Source of the DNA: Pseudomonas sp. H1h
Lineage (GTDB): Bacteria; Pseudomonadota; Gammaproteobacteria; Pseudomonadales; Pseudomonadaceae
Length of the DNA: 64,000 bases
Direction: 5' to 3'
Assembly (NCBI RefSeq): GCF_000633255.1
Contig: NZ_AYMJ01000020.1
Coordinates: 62,001 to 126,000 of the forward strand
Positions 24,860 to 34,140 of this stretch are shown here, piece after piece. The position numbers were made by a program, and so were the translations under genes. Below the pieces are notes generated by a model that saw nothing but the letters and a program-made list of their open reading frames with translations, was not told where the DNA came from and made no database searches. The stretch's first letter is position 1, and every line of letters begins with the position of its first letter.

Positions 24860-27800
24860 CTACGCAACGGCGACGGCCAGCAACTCCTCCATCGTAGCCA
24901 TCGTGGCACTCGCCTGACGCCCGCGCATTTTTTGCACGAGGCGCGACACCGGCAGCGAAAACTGTCCGTCAAAGCCGAGGAACACTTCACCACACAGCGC
25001 CGAATCGGTGCTGAACACATCCCGCAAGATCAGACTGTGCTCAGTGTCCGGATCAATAATGACCAGGTGTTCTTCGACGATCTCCAGTTGCAGCTTTTGC
25101 GGGCTTTGCAGCGCCCAGTTCAGTTTGCCCGGGAGCGTGATGGTCTCGCTTGCCGCGTGGCGGCAGTCGACGATGACGGACTGCAGCCTGAGCCACAGCG
25201 CTCTGGACAGATGGAACAGCGCCCCCTGTCCCAATCGCAGAACCAGCGTGTTAACCCCGTCTGGCAGCAACGGCAGCAAATCACCGATCCTCATCTGCCC
25301 CTCGACCACCAGCACCTTGGCATTTCGCTGCAGGTAATCGAACGGTCCGAGACGCTGCCGAGCGGGGTAGCTCTGCACGATTCCGTCGCCGCGCTGATGC
25401 AGCAGCACCTGAGCCTGACGCCGCGTACCCAACAGGTCGAAGTCGGCGGGCAGATCAGCGTCAGCAATCTGGATCAGCCTGGCGCGCTGCACGTCATACC
25501 ATTGCAAGCGGCCAGGTCCTGACTCCACCGAGACAAAGGCCTCGTGCTCGAACGTTTCCAGCAACGTTTGCAGACGCTCGACCAGTTGCTCGCCTTGCGC
25601 TGCGACCCAGGCGTTGTTGACCCCGGTGATCCGTTCGCCATGATCGAACGTGAGCGTCAGCATTACGCCTTCAACCGAAACACCCCGCAGGCCGCTACCG
25701 TCGAGACTCACGTCGGCAAACGTCCAGTCTTCCCATTCCTGTTGCGATGGCGGCAACACATCATCGTGCAACAACTGCACACCATCACCGAATGCCCGTG
25801 TGAATTGCCGGGGATCGATGAACGTCTGACGGGTGATCTCCCCAGTCGCCGGTTCGAACAGCCAGACGTGTCGTTTGTCCGGGGTAACGCCCAGAAGACG
25901 GGTGTCGCCTCGGCTTGCCGGCTCGGTGAGCAACAGGCGTTGATCCACATACCAGGCGCACAGAGGCGCATCGACTTGGGTGTTGCGCAAACCGAGAATC
26001 GCAAAACCCTCGACCGGGTACTGCGCCAGCACCGCATCCAGTGCCTGCCACCAGTGCGCACGCCCCTTGAGCCATTGTTCGGTGACGCCGCCAAACCGCA
26101 CCTCGCCCTGCCGGTTCAGATTGAAGAACAAACCGTCTTCGGTAACAGCCTGATAGGCATCCCCGACGGCCACAACCTGCTGGAGACCACTCGGTTCCAA
26201 CCACGCATGCGACCAGTTGGACTTGCCTTCGGACACTGTCCGCTCGAGCCGGCAAAGCCGCTGCCTGGGCCGGTCGTAAACGACGAACAGGTCACTGTCC
26301 TGCGCCAGTGTCAGCAGCATCAGATCGTTCAGGTTCTTGATCGAGTCAGGCCAACCGCGCGCGCGCTTCGGGCGCGGCACCGGATGAATCAACAAACGGT
26401 CGCGACTGCGAATCCAGACCATGTCCCGCATATTGGGCTCGAACATCCAGCACACCGACACGTAAGACGCCGGCTCCCAGTCAATCGTGGTTGCTCCGTC
26501 CTCTTCAGGCTCCGGCAATTGCGGCAGATAGTCACCCACCACCTGCTGCCATCGGTTTAGCGTGTCGACGCCAGACAATTCGAGCGACAGCCGCCGATTC
26601 ATATCGTGGGTGATGGAGCTCAGCAGCAGCTGCCCCTGATGAATCAGGAACCTGTACTGCAGCGTCTCGTGCCTCTCCTGAACAAGCGTCTGCACAACAT
26701 GAATCACCCCATGTTCATCCGCCTCGATGCTGAGCACCGAGCTTTTGCCCGGCATCTGCAACAGCCGATAGCGGTGTTTGAGCAACCCGCTGACGGCGTC
26801 GACTTGCCAGACAAACGCATTCTCCGTTTCATGGAAGTACGCGAACCCGTCGACCACCGCGCCCAACAATGCCTTGTCGGCCTGCACCTGTTCATTGCGG
26901 ATATACAGGAAGCGGTCTTCGCCGGCGTCATACCAGGCTGTGGTGTAACGCGGTTTTTGTGGCGATTCGAAGGGGATCAGGTAATGGCGAACCGGCGTAT
27001 AAGGCAGCGCCAGACGGTGCTCCCGGGCGAGCGTTTTGTAGTGTTGGAGCAATGCCGACTCATCGAGACCTGGCGGCGCGGTGTCCTCCAGCAGCTCGAA
27101 CGTCAGTGCTGCACGATCGAGCCTGAACAGGCGCTGATCGGCCAGCCTGACCAGCACTTCATGACGCCCTTTGCCTGAGCACGTCACCTCGACACCGCCG
27201 ACAGACAACGCGCCATATCGGCCCAGGAGCACATCGCTCTGCGTGGCCCAGGTTGCCACCAGCACCCAGCGGCAACGATCGCTGATACCCGGCGCCTGCA
27301 GTTCGACCTTGATCCCGCGGGTCAGGCTCAACGAGCACGAAGCCCCGGCCCCCGTCAGTTCATACGACACCTTGCCCTGCCAAGCCTGCGGCAGATCCGG
27401 CACGACCAGCTCCCGATCGGCTGCATCCAGCAGCACCCGGATCAGCGTATCCCGGTAGGACGGCAGCAACCGCTGAACAATGTAGTGGGACGGAAAAGAG
27501 TAAAACGTGAACAGAAACTGCCACTGCCCGTCCCGACCCTTTTTCTCAAGCTGACGTGCCGTCTCGAAACCGGTGTCGTGTCGCCAGGAGGCGAAGGGCA
27601 ACGCCTTGTACTCATAACCGTAATACGCCTGCGGCGTGCACGGCAGGATGATGCGTTGCCCTGCAGGCAGCACGCGTCTGATCTGCCCCGGCAACCCCAG
27701 CTGCTGGCGGATATCGATTGCCTTGGCATCATCAGGATCGCAGTCCGGCACGCCGAAATGGTCGCGCAGCCTGAGCAGTTTCGGACGCCCCAACAGCAGT

Positions 27801-30800
27801 CGCCCAGCCTTCAGATCCAGGCATTCGATACTCAGGGAGGAAGGCTGCACCACCCACGATTGCAAGGCCTCGTCAAAGCGATAGCCGACGCCATAGGCAC
27901 TGCGCTTGAGGGCATCGAAAAACAACCCGACTGCTTGCGCGTCCCGAGCGATGCTGGCAAATCCTTGGGCCAGTGCGGCCACACCGACGGCCAAACCACC
28001 GAACATGACGCCAACGCCGCCCAGCACCGCCGCCGCCGTCGCAGCTCCCGTGGCGGCCGCCGCCAGGCCGGCACCGGTCAACACCAGGCCCGCGGAGTCA
28101 AACGCCAGCTGCGTGCCGAACTGCGCCTTGTCCACATCGTTTTCGGCGGTTGCCAATTGATAGATATCGAAGCCTACATTGGCCAGCCCCAACAATGCGC
28201 CAACGCCTTCATTGGCCACATGCCCGAGGGCTTCACCGACCACGGGGGCGCAAGTGCGGGCAATGGCCTTCTCTTCGCTCAGCGCGGTCTGGACCAGTTT
28301 GACCACGCCGGCAACATCCATGAACGTGCCATGGGCCAGTTGCGCATAGTTGACATAGGCGTGCAGGCGCACAGCCAGGGTCAGCGTCCGGTCGTCCCCC
28401 TCGCGTTTACGCAGGGCATTCATCAAGGCCTGGATGGTGAACCCGGCATTGAGCGTGTGCACGCTGGCTACCTCGGACGGATCCGGCAGCCCACCGGGGC
28501 CTCCGGGTTTTCGCCCCAATGTCGCAAACTGCTCCGTCAGGTAATCCTTGATGCGCAGCAGGCGAGGTTCATCGCTGATCACCTGCGTCACAAACTGCCC
28601 GTTCGATGGATCGAACAGGCTCATCCGGTATCGGCCCTCGGCGGTGATCTCCAGCGTTTCAAACACGGGCACCAATGCTTTGGGCACGTCATGCAGATCC
28701 TGCAGGCCTGCCGTCACATGGGCGATCTGCTGCCCCCACCAGCGACTGTCCAGTTCCAGCAGGCTGCGGCCCAGATGGGCATTCTCCACCAGCGATTGAC
28801 CATGGGCGCTGGCCAGACGTCGACGAATCGGACGCAACGAGGGTTGCTGGGGCAAGGCATCGGACTCCAGCAACTGCCCGACAGAGAACCCGCCGGACAC
28901 TTGCAGGGCGGCCACTTGTTGTCCATGCACCTCAATCAGATCGAACTCCGGAGCGGCGGGTTCGCCATAGGCGCCGTAGTACCCGGCCATGCCCTGCTTG
29001 AGGAAAAAGTCCGCCAGTCCCTGCTTGAACATTGCGGGGCTGGCGTACTTGAACAGCCCGAAGTTGGGATCATAGAAATGGAAGTTGGCCTGCCCGGCGT
29101 CGACAGTTTTCGCCACGAGCATGGCGTGGTTATCGGAGTTGAGCATAAAGGTGCCGTGGCCGGAATAACGCTCGAGGCGGGTGGTCACCTCAGCCAGGTT
29201 GACCCGTCCAAGCGCCTGCCCCACATCCCTGAGCTGAACATCGCGCAATTGCTCCAGTGCATCGAGAAACGCCAGCGAATCACTCTGTTCAGGGGCGACG
29301 ACCGCCAGATAGAAGCGCTCGCGCAAGCGGCCGAAAGCCTGCTCACCACGGGTCAGCGCGGCGCTCACCACCAGCGCCAACGGATAACAGCGCCCCCCGA
29401 CGGCTTCACCTGCGCTGTGCAGCAACAGATCCTGTGGCACCGGTTTGAAGTGTGTGCCGTTGAACTCCTCGAGCACCTGTTCCGTGCGCTCAACGATATG
29501 TTCCTGGTGTTCCAGGGTCGCCCGCTGCCGGATACGCGCCACCTGGCGGCCCCACTGAAACGGCGTATGGGCCTGAGACAGTGCGACGTCCTTGAGCGCC
29601 AGCGCACTCCCGGGCACCGGCATTGGTTCATCGAACACGCTGGCCATTCCCGCCATGAACGCCGGTGTCCGGCGCTTGTACAACTGCCGCTCGATGGCCG
29701 CATAGCGATTGGAAGCGCCCAACTCAACCACGCTGTTGGCGAGGTTATCCAGCTCCTCGGCGAGCAACGCGAAGCGTCGGTTGTCCAAGGTCTGCGCACC
29801 CAGCAGCATGCCAAGCGTCAGGCGCTGCAACGGGCTGGCATGCGCCAGATGCAAGGTGCCTTTGGCCATTGCGCTGAGCAGTTCATCGAGGCCCATGAGC
29901 TGGGTTTTCGGGTCGCTCAATGACCCCGGCGCCAATACCTCGACAGGCTGGGCCTTGATCGCCTGGCGGTCGTCGAAACTCAGCGGCAGCGGGGTTTCAA
30001 AAGTAATCGGTCCGTTGTGACTGCGCCGCATTGCTCGAATGAACGGCTCACCCAAGGTGTCGACCAGCTTTTGCAGAATGTCGCTCAGCAGCACCGGACG
30101 CCCTTCGATCAGTGGCCAGCCGTTGTCGAATTCGATCGTTGAATGCTTGAGCAACTGCGCGACATCACCCAGGTAGCGAGTTGGGTATTGTCCTGCCTGC
30201 CAGCGGGCCTGCTCATCGGCCAACCATTTCTGCGGGTCGGTTTCGTTGTCTTTCCAGGAATGGTCCTGTTCTTCTTCTGTCGCACGATTGATCATTGCCA
30301 ACGGTGCAATGCCAAGCTGCTCGCGAGCCGCTTGTGCCCCGGCGGCAGTGAAATGCTGCCTGTCGTAATCCGCCATGCCACTGCGCATGGCCCCGGGACC
30401 GGTCAGGTAGATAGTCCACTCGCTCTGCAGACGAATGCCATCGCTGAAATATCCAGCGGCCGCACTGGCCAGCAAATTGGCGGAAATGTCTTGCTCCATC
30501 GACAGCCGGTCGAGCGGCCCGTAGGTGCGCTCGAGCACCTCGCGCGCCAGTTGGATCATGCCATCAAAATCAATCCGCGCAACGCCGCGCCTGACCGCCA
30601 GATACGTCGCTTCGTCGATCACTTCATAGTTGAAGCGCATTCGCTCGATCACCGATTCGAGCATCGCGGCGCGAGGGTGAGCCTGCAGAAATGCGTTGCT
30701 CAGCGAAGCACCATCGACCACCGCGCGCAGCTCGTGAGCACGCGCCATCCCCGGCACCGGAAGCTCAAAAACCTGACCCAATGTGGGGCCGGCCTTGGCA

Positions 30801-31924
30801 AATGCCTCCAACTGCGCGCGGTGCTGCACAGGAATGGAGTCGAAATAATCGGTGTAGCGACTGCGCAATGCCTGACGCCCGGGCATCCAGTGGGGGTTGT
30901 GATCGAGCAACAGTTGCAACGCTCCCATGCGCGCATCCCCACCCCATTCGCTGATATCGGTGGTGCCCAGCCGCTGCGCCAGCGCTGGCAGATTATCCAC
31001 GTCTGCGTAGACTCCCCCTTCATTGAACAGAGCTTCGACCCGCACGATATCGGAGGCCGCCGCCAGATTGCCGCGCAAACGGGTTTCACGCAGGTAAATG
31101 TCCTGTAACTGCAACGGCTTTCCCGCGTCACCCACATCGCGCAGATTCAGGTCCTCACCGGCCAGCGCCAGCAGGCTGTGACGATTGCGCTCCAGCAGCG
31201 CTTCCAACGCCCCCGCTTCCTGGCCATAGGCCCGGGTCAGCAGGTCAATTCTGGCGTCATCAGCCGATTGCCCGGCGGCGACGGCCGTGTTGATGTGCTC
31301 GAACATCTGTTGCTTGAGCACCATCGCGCGCTCTTCGTACAGCGTCGCCAGTTCGTCCTCGGTGATGGTTCTATCCCCGACCTGAAGCAATGCATCAGCC
31401 TTGGCCGCCTCAACAATCAGCTTGTTGGTCTGATGCGCCAGAAGCGCATCACTGCCGTACCACAGGTTGAGGGAATAGCCCTGCCCCGCCAGTACCTGCC
31501 GCCACACATTGAGATAATCGCGCTGGATCTCGCCAATGCCACCGCCGAGCCAGACAAAGTGCATGGCCTTCGGCACCGCCGTGGGAGGTATTTTCATTTG
31601 CTCGATACCAAAGCGCAGGCGCGTTTCGAACCCTTCGATCTTTTCGCAGATCTGTGGAAGGTCCGCTGCGGCCGGCGCTTGCACATCGCTCGCTCGCGGT
31701 ACCCGGACCGGTCCGCGCAACAACTCCAGCGTCTGTTTGAGCAAGGCCAACGGTTCCATCAACTCTGGTGACTCGAGTTTGCCCACGCAGGCAAAGTAAT
31801 AACGCAATACCGAATCGTAATGTTGACTGCCTTTATGCGATGACAACGCTTGCTCAAGGTCTTTCAACTTGAAGAGATCGACAAAATTAACAAACTGTTC
31901 TCTGTTCTGATCTATTGATTGCAT
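24860..31924 (-). CDS. Large toxin-like protein: TcdA/TcdB-type glycosyltransferase, C58-like protease, pore-forming region
   Basis: The product has 2354 residues from ATG 31924 (a TTG at 31933 is possible; AAGGA lies upstream of both). Residues 1-85 are helical. A glycosyltransferase domain of the large clostridial toxin type spans about 90-520: HFVWLGG with W125, then SDIVR (D292, R295), GGVYADVD with the metal-binding D308-x-D310, and a SEWTIYLTGPG segment. Next comes a C58-like cysteine protease, about 830-1000, with C846 in GGRCYPLA, H933 in NSDNHAML and D952 in FHFYDPNFG, a YopT/PaTox-type triad. A TcdA/TcdB-type pore region follows (about 1160-1500), with a long Gly/Ala-rich hydrophobic stretch near 1275-1330. 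The remaining 850 residues are beta-rich with recurring WYD/WLFEP-type blades. There is no signal peptide and no nearby type I secretion genes. Total length is close to TcdB (2366). Host targets are unknown. Confidence 0.88.
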   Translation of the reverse strand: MQSIDQNREQFVNFVDLFKLKDLEQALSSHKGSQHYDSVLRYYFACVGKLESPELMEPLALLKQTLELLRGPVRVPRASDVQAPAAADLPQICEKIEGFETRLRFGIEQMKIPPTAVPKAMHFVWLGGGIGEIQRDYLNVWRQVLAGQGYSLNLWYGSDALLAHQTNKLIVEAAKADALLQVGDRTITEDELATLYEERAMVLKQQMFEHINTAVAAGQSADDARIDLLTRAYGQEAGALEALLERNRHSLLALAGEDLNLRDVGDAGKPLQLQDIYLRETRLRGNLAAASDIVRVEALFNEGGVYADVDNLPALAQRLGTTDISEWGGDARMGALQLLLDHNPHWMPGRQALRSRYTDYFDSIPVQHRAQLEAFAKAGPTLGQVFELPVPGMARAHELRAVVDGASLSNAFLQAHPRAAMLESVIERMRFNYEVIDEATYLAVRRGVARIDFDGMIQLAREVLERTYGPLDRLSMEQDISANLLASAAAGYFSDGIRLQSEWTIYLTGPGAMRSGMADYDRQHFTAAGAQAAREQLGIAPLAMINRATEEEQDHSWKDNETDPQKWLADEQARWQAGQYPTRYLGDVAQLLKHSTIEFDNGWPLIEGRPVLLSDILQKLVDTLGEPFIRAMRRSHNGPITFETPLPLSFDDRQAIKAQPVEVLAPGSLSDPKTQLMGLDELLSAMAKGTLHLAHASPLQRLTLGMLLGAQTLDNRRFALLAEELDNLANSVVELGASNRYAAIERQLYKRRTPAFMAGMASVFDEPMPVPGSALALKDVALSQAHTPFQWGRQVARIRQRATLEHQEHIVERTEQVLEEFNGTHFKPVPQDLLLHSAGEAVGGRCYPLALVVSAALTRGEQAFGRLRERFYLAVVAPEQSDSLAFLDALEQLRDVQLRDVGQALGRVNLAEVTTRLERYSGHGTFMLNSDNHAMLVAKTVDAGQANFHFYDPNFGLFKYASPAMFKQGLADFFLKQGMAGYYGAYGEPAAPEFDLIEVHGQQVAALQVSGGFSVGQLLESDALPQQPSLRPIRRRLASAHGQSLVENAHLGRSLLELDSRWWGQQIAHVTAGLQDLHDVPKALVPVFETLEITAEGRYRMSLFDPSNGQFVTQVISDEPRLLRIKDYLTEQFATLGRKPGGPGGLPDPSEVASVHTLNAGFTIQALMNALRKREGDDRTLTLAVRLHAYVNYAQLAHGTFMDVAGVVKLVQTALSEEKAIARTCAPVVGEALGHVANEGVGALLGLANVGFDIYQLATAENDVDKAQFGTQLAFDSAGLVLTGAGLAAAATGAATAAAVLGGVGVMFGGLAVGVAALAQGFASIARDAQAVGLFFDALKRSAYGVGYRFDEALQSWVVQPSSLSIECLDLKAGRLLLGRPKLLRLRDHFGVPDCDPDDAKAIDIRQQLGLPGQIRRVLPAGQRIILPCTPQAYYGYEYKALPFASWRHDTGFETARQLEKKGRDGQWQFLFTFYSFPSHYIVQRLLPSYRDTLIRVLLDAADRELVVPDLPQAWQGKVSYELTGAGASCSLSLTRGIKVELQAPGISDRCRWVLVATWATQSDVLLGRYGALSVGGVEVTCSGKGRHEVLVRLADQRLFRLDRAALTFELLEDTAPPGLDESALLQHYKTLAREHRLALPYTPVRHYLIPFESPQKPRYTTAWYDAGEDRFLYIRNEQVQADKALLGAVVDGFAYFHETENAFVWQVDAVSGLLKHRYRLLQMPGKSSVLSIEADEHGVIHVVQTLVQERHETLQYRFLIHQGQLLLSSITHDMNRRLSLELSGVDTLNRWQQVVGDYLPQLPEPEEDGATTIDWEPASYVSVCWMFEPNMRDMVWIRSRDRLLIHPVPRPKRARGWPDSIKNLNDLMLLTLAQDSDLFVVYDRPRQRLCRLERTVSEGKSNWSHAWLEPSGLQQVVAVGDAYQAVTEDGLFFNLNRQGEVRFGGVTEQWLKGRAHWWQALDAVLAQYPVEGFAILGLRNTQVDAPLCAWYVDQRLLLTEPASRGDTRLLGVTPDKRHVWLFEPATGEITRQTFIDPRQFTRAFGDGVQLLHDDVLPPSQQEWEDWTFADVSLDGSGLRGVSVEGVMLTLTFDHGERITGVNNAWVAAQGEQLVERLQTLLETFEHEAFVSVESGPGRLQWYDVQRARLIQIADADLPADFDLLGTRRQAQVLLHQRGDGIVQSYPARQRLGPFDYLQRNAKVLVVEGQMRIGDLLPLLPDGVNTLVLRLGQGALFHLSRALWLRLQSVIVDCRHAASETITLPGKLNWALQSPQKLQLEIVEEHLVIIDPDTEHSLILRDVFSTDSALCGEVFLGFDGQFSLPVSRLVQKMRGRQASATMATMEELLAVAVA

Positions 31925-32399
31925 TGGACTCAATATCCTTTTGATTGCGCGCGATAACCCGGCCGAAACATTCGGGAAGTTCGGACACGACAGTGCACTG
32001 AAGGCCTACAGGTAAAGTCCCGAGTCCCCCATACAGCAGCTGAACAGCAGATTCCGATGCGGCAAAACTACCGGGCAATAACAACGCGCTCAAACGGGAA
32101 AACATTCAGCAAGTTTCAGAAAACAGCAAAAAAGTCATAACCAATAAAGAATGTAACGTCCAATACCTGTCACCGGACATGTCATTGACGTACCCGCCGT
32201 AAGTGCGCCTCGAACAAACAAAGACATTGAGACGTCAATAAGGCGTCATCTACTGACTAATGAGATAAGACAGAACGTAAGTAACAAGAATTCGCTGACG
32301 AGCGACGGTCAGATGTCGGACGGATACCGGTGAACAATCCGACACGGTCAAATCCGGAAACAATCGCGAATGACGCCGTTCGCTGCAACGATCTGACAG
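31925..32399. promoter_or_regulatory. AT-rich upstream region of the toxin-like gene
   Basis: About 475 bases without a credible gene separate the toxin-like gene from the cob terminator. Composition is clearly lower in GC than the coding regions. An inverted pair ATTGACGT (about 32184-32191) and ACGTCAAT (about 32231-32238) with 39 bases between could be a regulator site, but I recognise no known operator. The toxin promoter must lie here. Confidence 0.45.
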
Positions 32400-32404
32400 C
32401 GGCG

Positions 32405-32430
32405 AAAAAGACCGCAGCCCCGAAGGGCTG
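32405..32430 (-). terminator. Intrinsic terminator of the cobG-H-I-J operon
   Basis: On the minus strand GCAGCCC-TTCG-GGGCTGC forms a 7-bp stem with a TTCG loop, followed by a T-run (GGTCTTTTT). It lies 10 bases past the cobJ stop. Confidence 0.85.
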
Positions 32431-32439
32431 CGCAGGGAC

Positions 32440-34140
32440 TCAGGACAGCGGCTTTTCGCCGTACCAGCGGGGCGTGTAGACCCAGTCGCCACCTTCGGCG
32501 CGGGGGAATGTGCAGGTCGTGGACGAGCCAATCAGCACCATGGTGCGCATGTCCACCTGATCCGGGGTCAACGCGCCCAATGTGGTGGTGCGCAGGGTCT
32601 GGCCCGGCCGGCCGATGTCCCGCCCCAGCACCACAGGCGTCTCAGGCGTGCGGTGTTGCGCGACGATTTCCAGCGCGCGGCCCAATTGCCACGGACGGGC
32701 GCGGGAGATCGGGTTATAGAACGCCAACGCCAGATCGGCCTCAGCGGCCAGGTCCAGGCGCTTCTCGATGATCGACCACGGCTTGAGGTTGTCCGACAGC
32801 GACATCACGCAGAAGTCATGCCCCAGCGGCGCACCGGCCTGCGCTGCGGTAGCCAGCGAGGCGGAGACGCCCGGCAGGATTTGCAGATCGACGCTGTGCC
32901 AGGCCGGATCATCCGACTCGTGCAACGCTTCGAGCACTGCCGCCGCCATGGCGAACACCCCCGGATCGCCGGACGACACCACGATCACCGAACGCCCCTG
33001 CGCGGCCAGCCGGAAGGCGTGGCGGGCACGCTGCATTTCTTCACGGTTGTCGGTGCAGTGCTGCACTTGATCGTCGCGAAACGGCCCGGCCATGCGCACA
33101 TAAGTTTCGTAGCCGAGCACATCGGTAGCGCGCGCCAGTTCGGCTTTGACGGCGGGCACCATCAGCTCTGCCGCGCCGGGCCCCAGGCCAATCACCGCCA
33201 GACGTCCCCGTGGGCGCCCGATTTGCGCGATGTCCAGCGGCTGTTCGGCAACAGCGATCGCCAGCCCGCCCACCTCAGTGACCCTGGCCCCTGGCAGTGC
33301 ACTGCGCGCCACTGCTGCGGTGCCGTTTTGTGCCGCCACAAAACGCAGCGGCACACCCAGTACCAAAGCCGCTTCACGCAAATCCGCCGAGGCCATTTCG
33401 CTGTCAGCCGCCACCAGGCAGGCCAACGCTTGCACTGCGACGTTCGCTTGCTGCAACGCCGCGCGCACGGCATTCGGCAGATCGCCGACAGCGCCTGTCA
33501 CCGCCGCCGCAACGCTGCGCGGGTAGATCAACAATTCATGGGCGCTCGCGGCACGCTCGGCACTGCTGATGTGGATCGAGCGCTGCGCCTGCGGATTTTC
33601 CGGTAACTGCGCCTGTTCCAGCCACGGCGCCGCGCCTTCGATACGCACGCTGTGCCCGGCCAGCAGATCCGAGACAAACCGCTTGCCCAGCTCCAGGTCC
33701 GCCAAGGCATAGCCGCTCGGCGGATTGAGCAGGCAGGTGCCGAAGCGCAACTCGCCACTGGTGGTGATCGCCGGGGCCACTTGCAGCCCGGCCGCAATCT
33801 CGCGGGCCATGACGTTCACCCCGCCGAGGCCGCCAAGCAGCGGCACCACGGCGCTGCCGTCTTCCGCAACGGCGAGCACCGCAGGCTCGGCGCCCTTCTC
33901 CAGCAGCAGCGGCGCCAGGGTGCGGATGACGATGCCGGCCGCGCACAGGGCAATGATCGGTGTGTCCTGCTGATACAACTCACGCAGGGTTGAGCCGAAC
34001 TCCTGATAGGTGCGATCGGCGCCCTCGACCCGCCCGGCCAGGCCGTGGATCTGCGCGGCGGGATAGACCTGCTGGATGCGCAGGGCAGTGGCCAGGCTGC
34101 CCTGACCGAGGATAACGATGGCGGGTGTTGAAGGATTCAT
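32440..34140 (-). CDS. cobJ: CbiG-CobJ fusion: cobalamin biosynthesis protein CbiG/precorrin-3B C17-methyltransferase
   Basis: The 566-residue product starts at ATG 34140, whose first base is the last base of the cobI stop (TGATG), so translation is coupled. The N-terminal half (about 1-320) resembles CbiG, and the C-terminal half (about 325-566) is a tetrapyrrole methylase beginning GRLAVIGLGPG with the VVSSGDPGVFAMA motif of CobJ/CbiH. CobJ methylates C17 and contracts the corrin ring. CbiG opens the delta-lactone in the anaerobic route; its retention as a fusion to CobJ is common in Pseudomonas. It is the last gene of a four-gene operon. Confidence 0.94.
   Translation of the reverse strand: MNPSTPAIVILGQGSLATALRIQQVYPAAQIHGLAGRVEGADRTYQEFGSTLRELYQQDTPIIALCAAGIVIRTLAPLLLEKGAEPAVLAVAEDGSAVVPLLGGLGGVNVMAREIAAGLQVAPAITTSGELRFGTCLLNPPSGYALADLELGKRFVSDLLAGHSVRIEGAAPWLEQAQLPENPQAQRSIHISSAERAASAHELLIYPRSVAAAVTGAVGDLPNAVRAALQQANVAVQALACLVAADSEMASADLREAALVLGVPLRFVAAQNGTAAVARSALPGARVTEVGGLAIAVAEQPLDIAQIGRPRGRLAVIGLGPGAAELMVPAVKAELARATDVLGYETYVRMAGPFRDDQVQHCTDNREEMQRARHAFRLAAQGRSVIVVSSGDPGVFAMAAAVLEALHESDDPAWHSVDLQILPGVSASLATAAQAGAPLGHDFCVMSLSDNLKPWSIIEKRLDLAAEADLALAFYNPISRARPWQLGRALEIVAQHRTPETPVVLGRDIGRPGQTLRTTTLGALTPDQVDMRTMVLIGSSTTCTFPRAEGGDWVYTPRWYGEKPLS

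Noticed and set aside
31887..32105. A 72-codon minus-strand frame with a signal-like N-terminus overlapping the toxin start
   Set aside because: It has no ribosome site, lies in the AT-rich leader, and overlaps the toxin-like gene in another frame.
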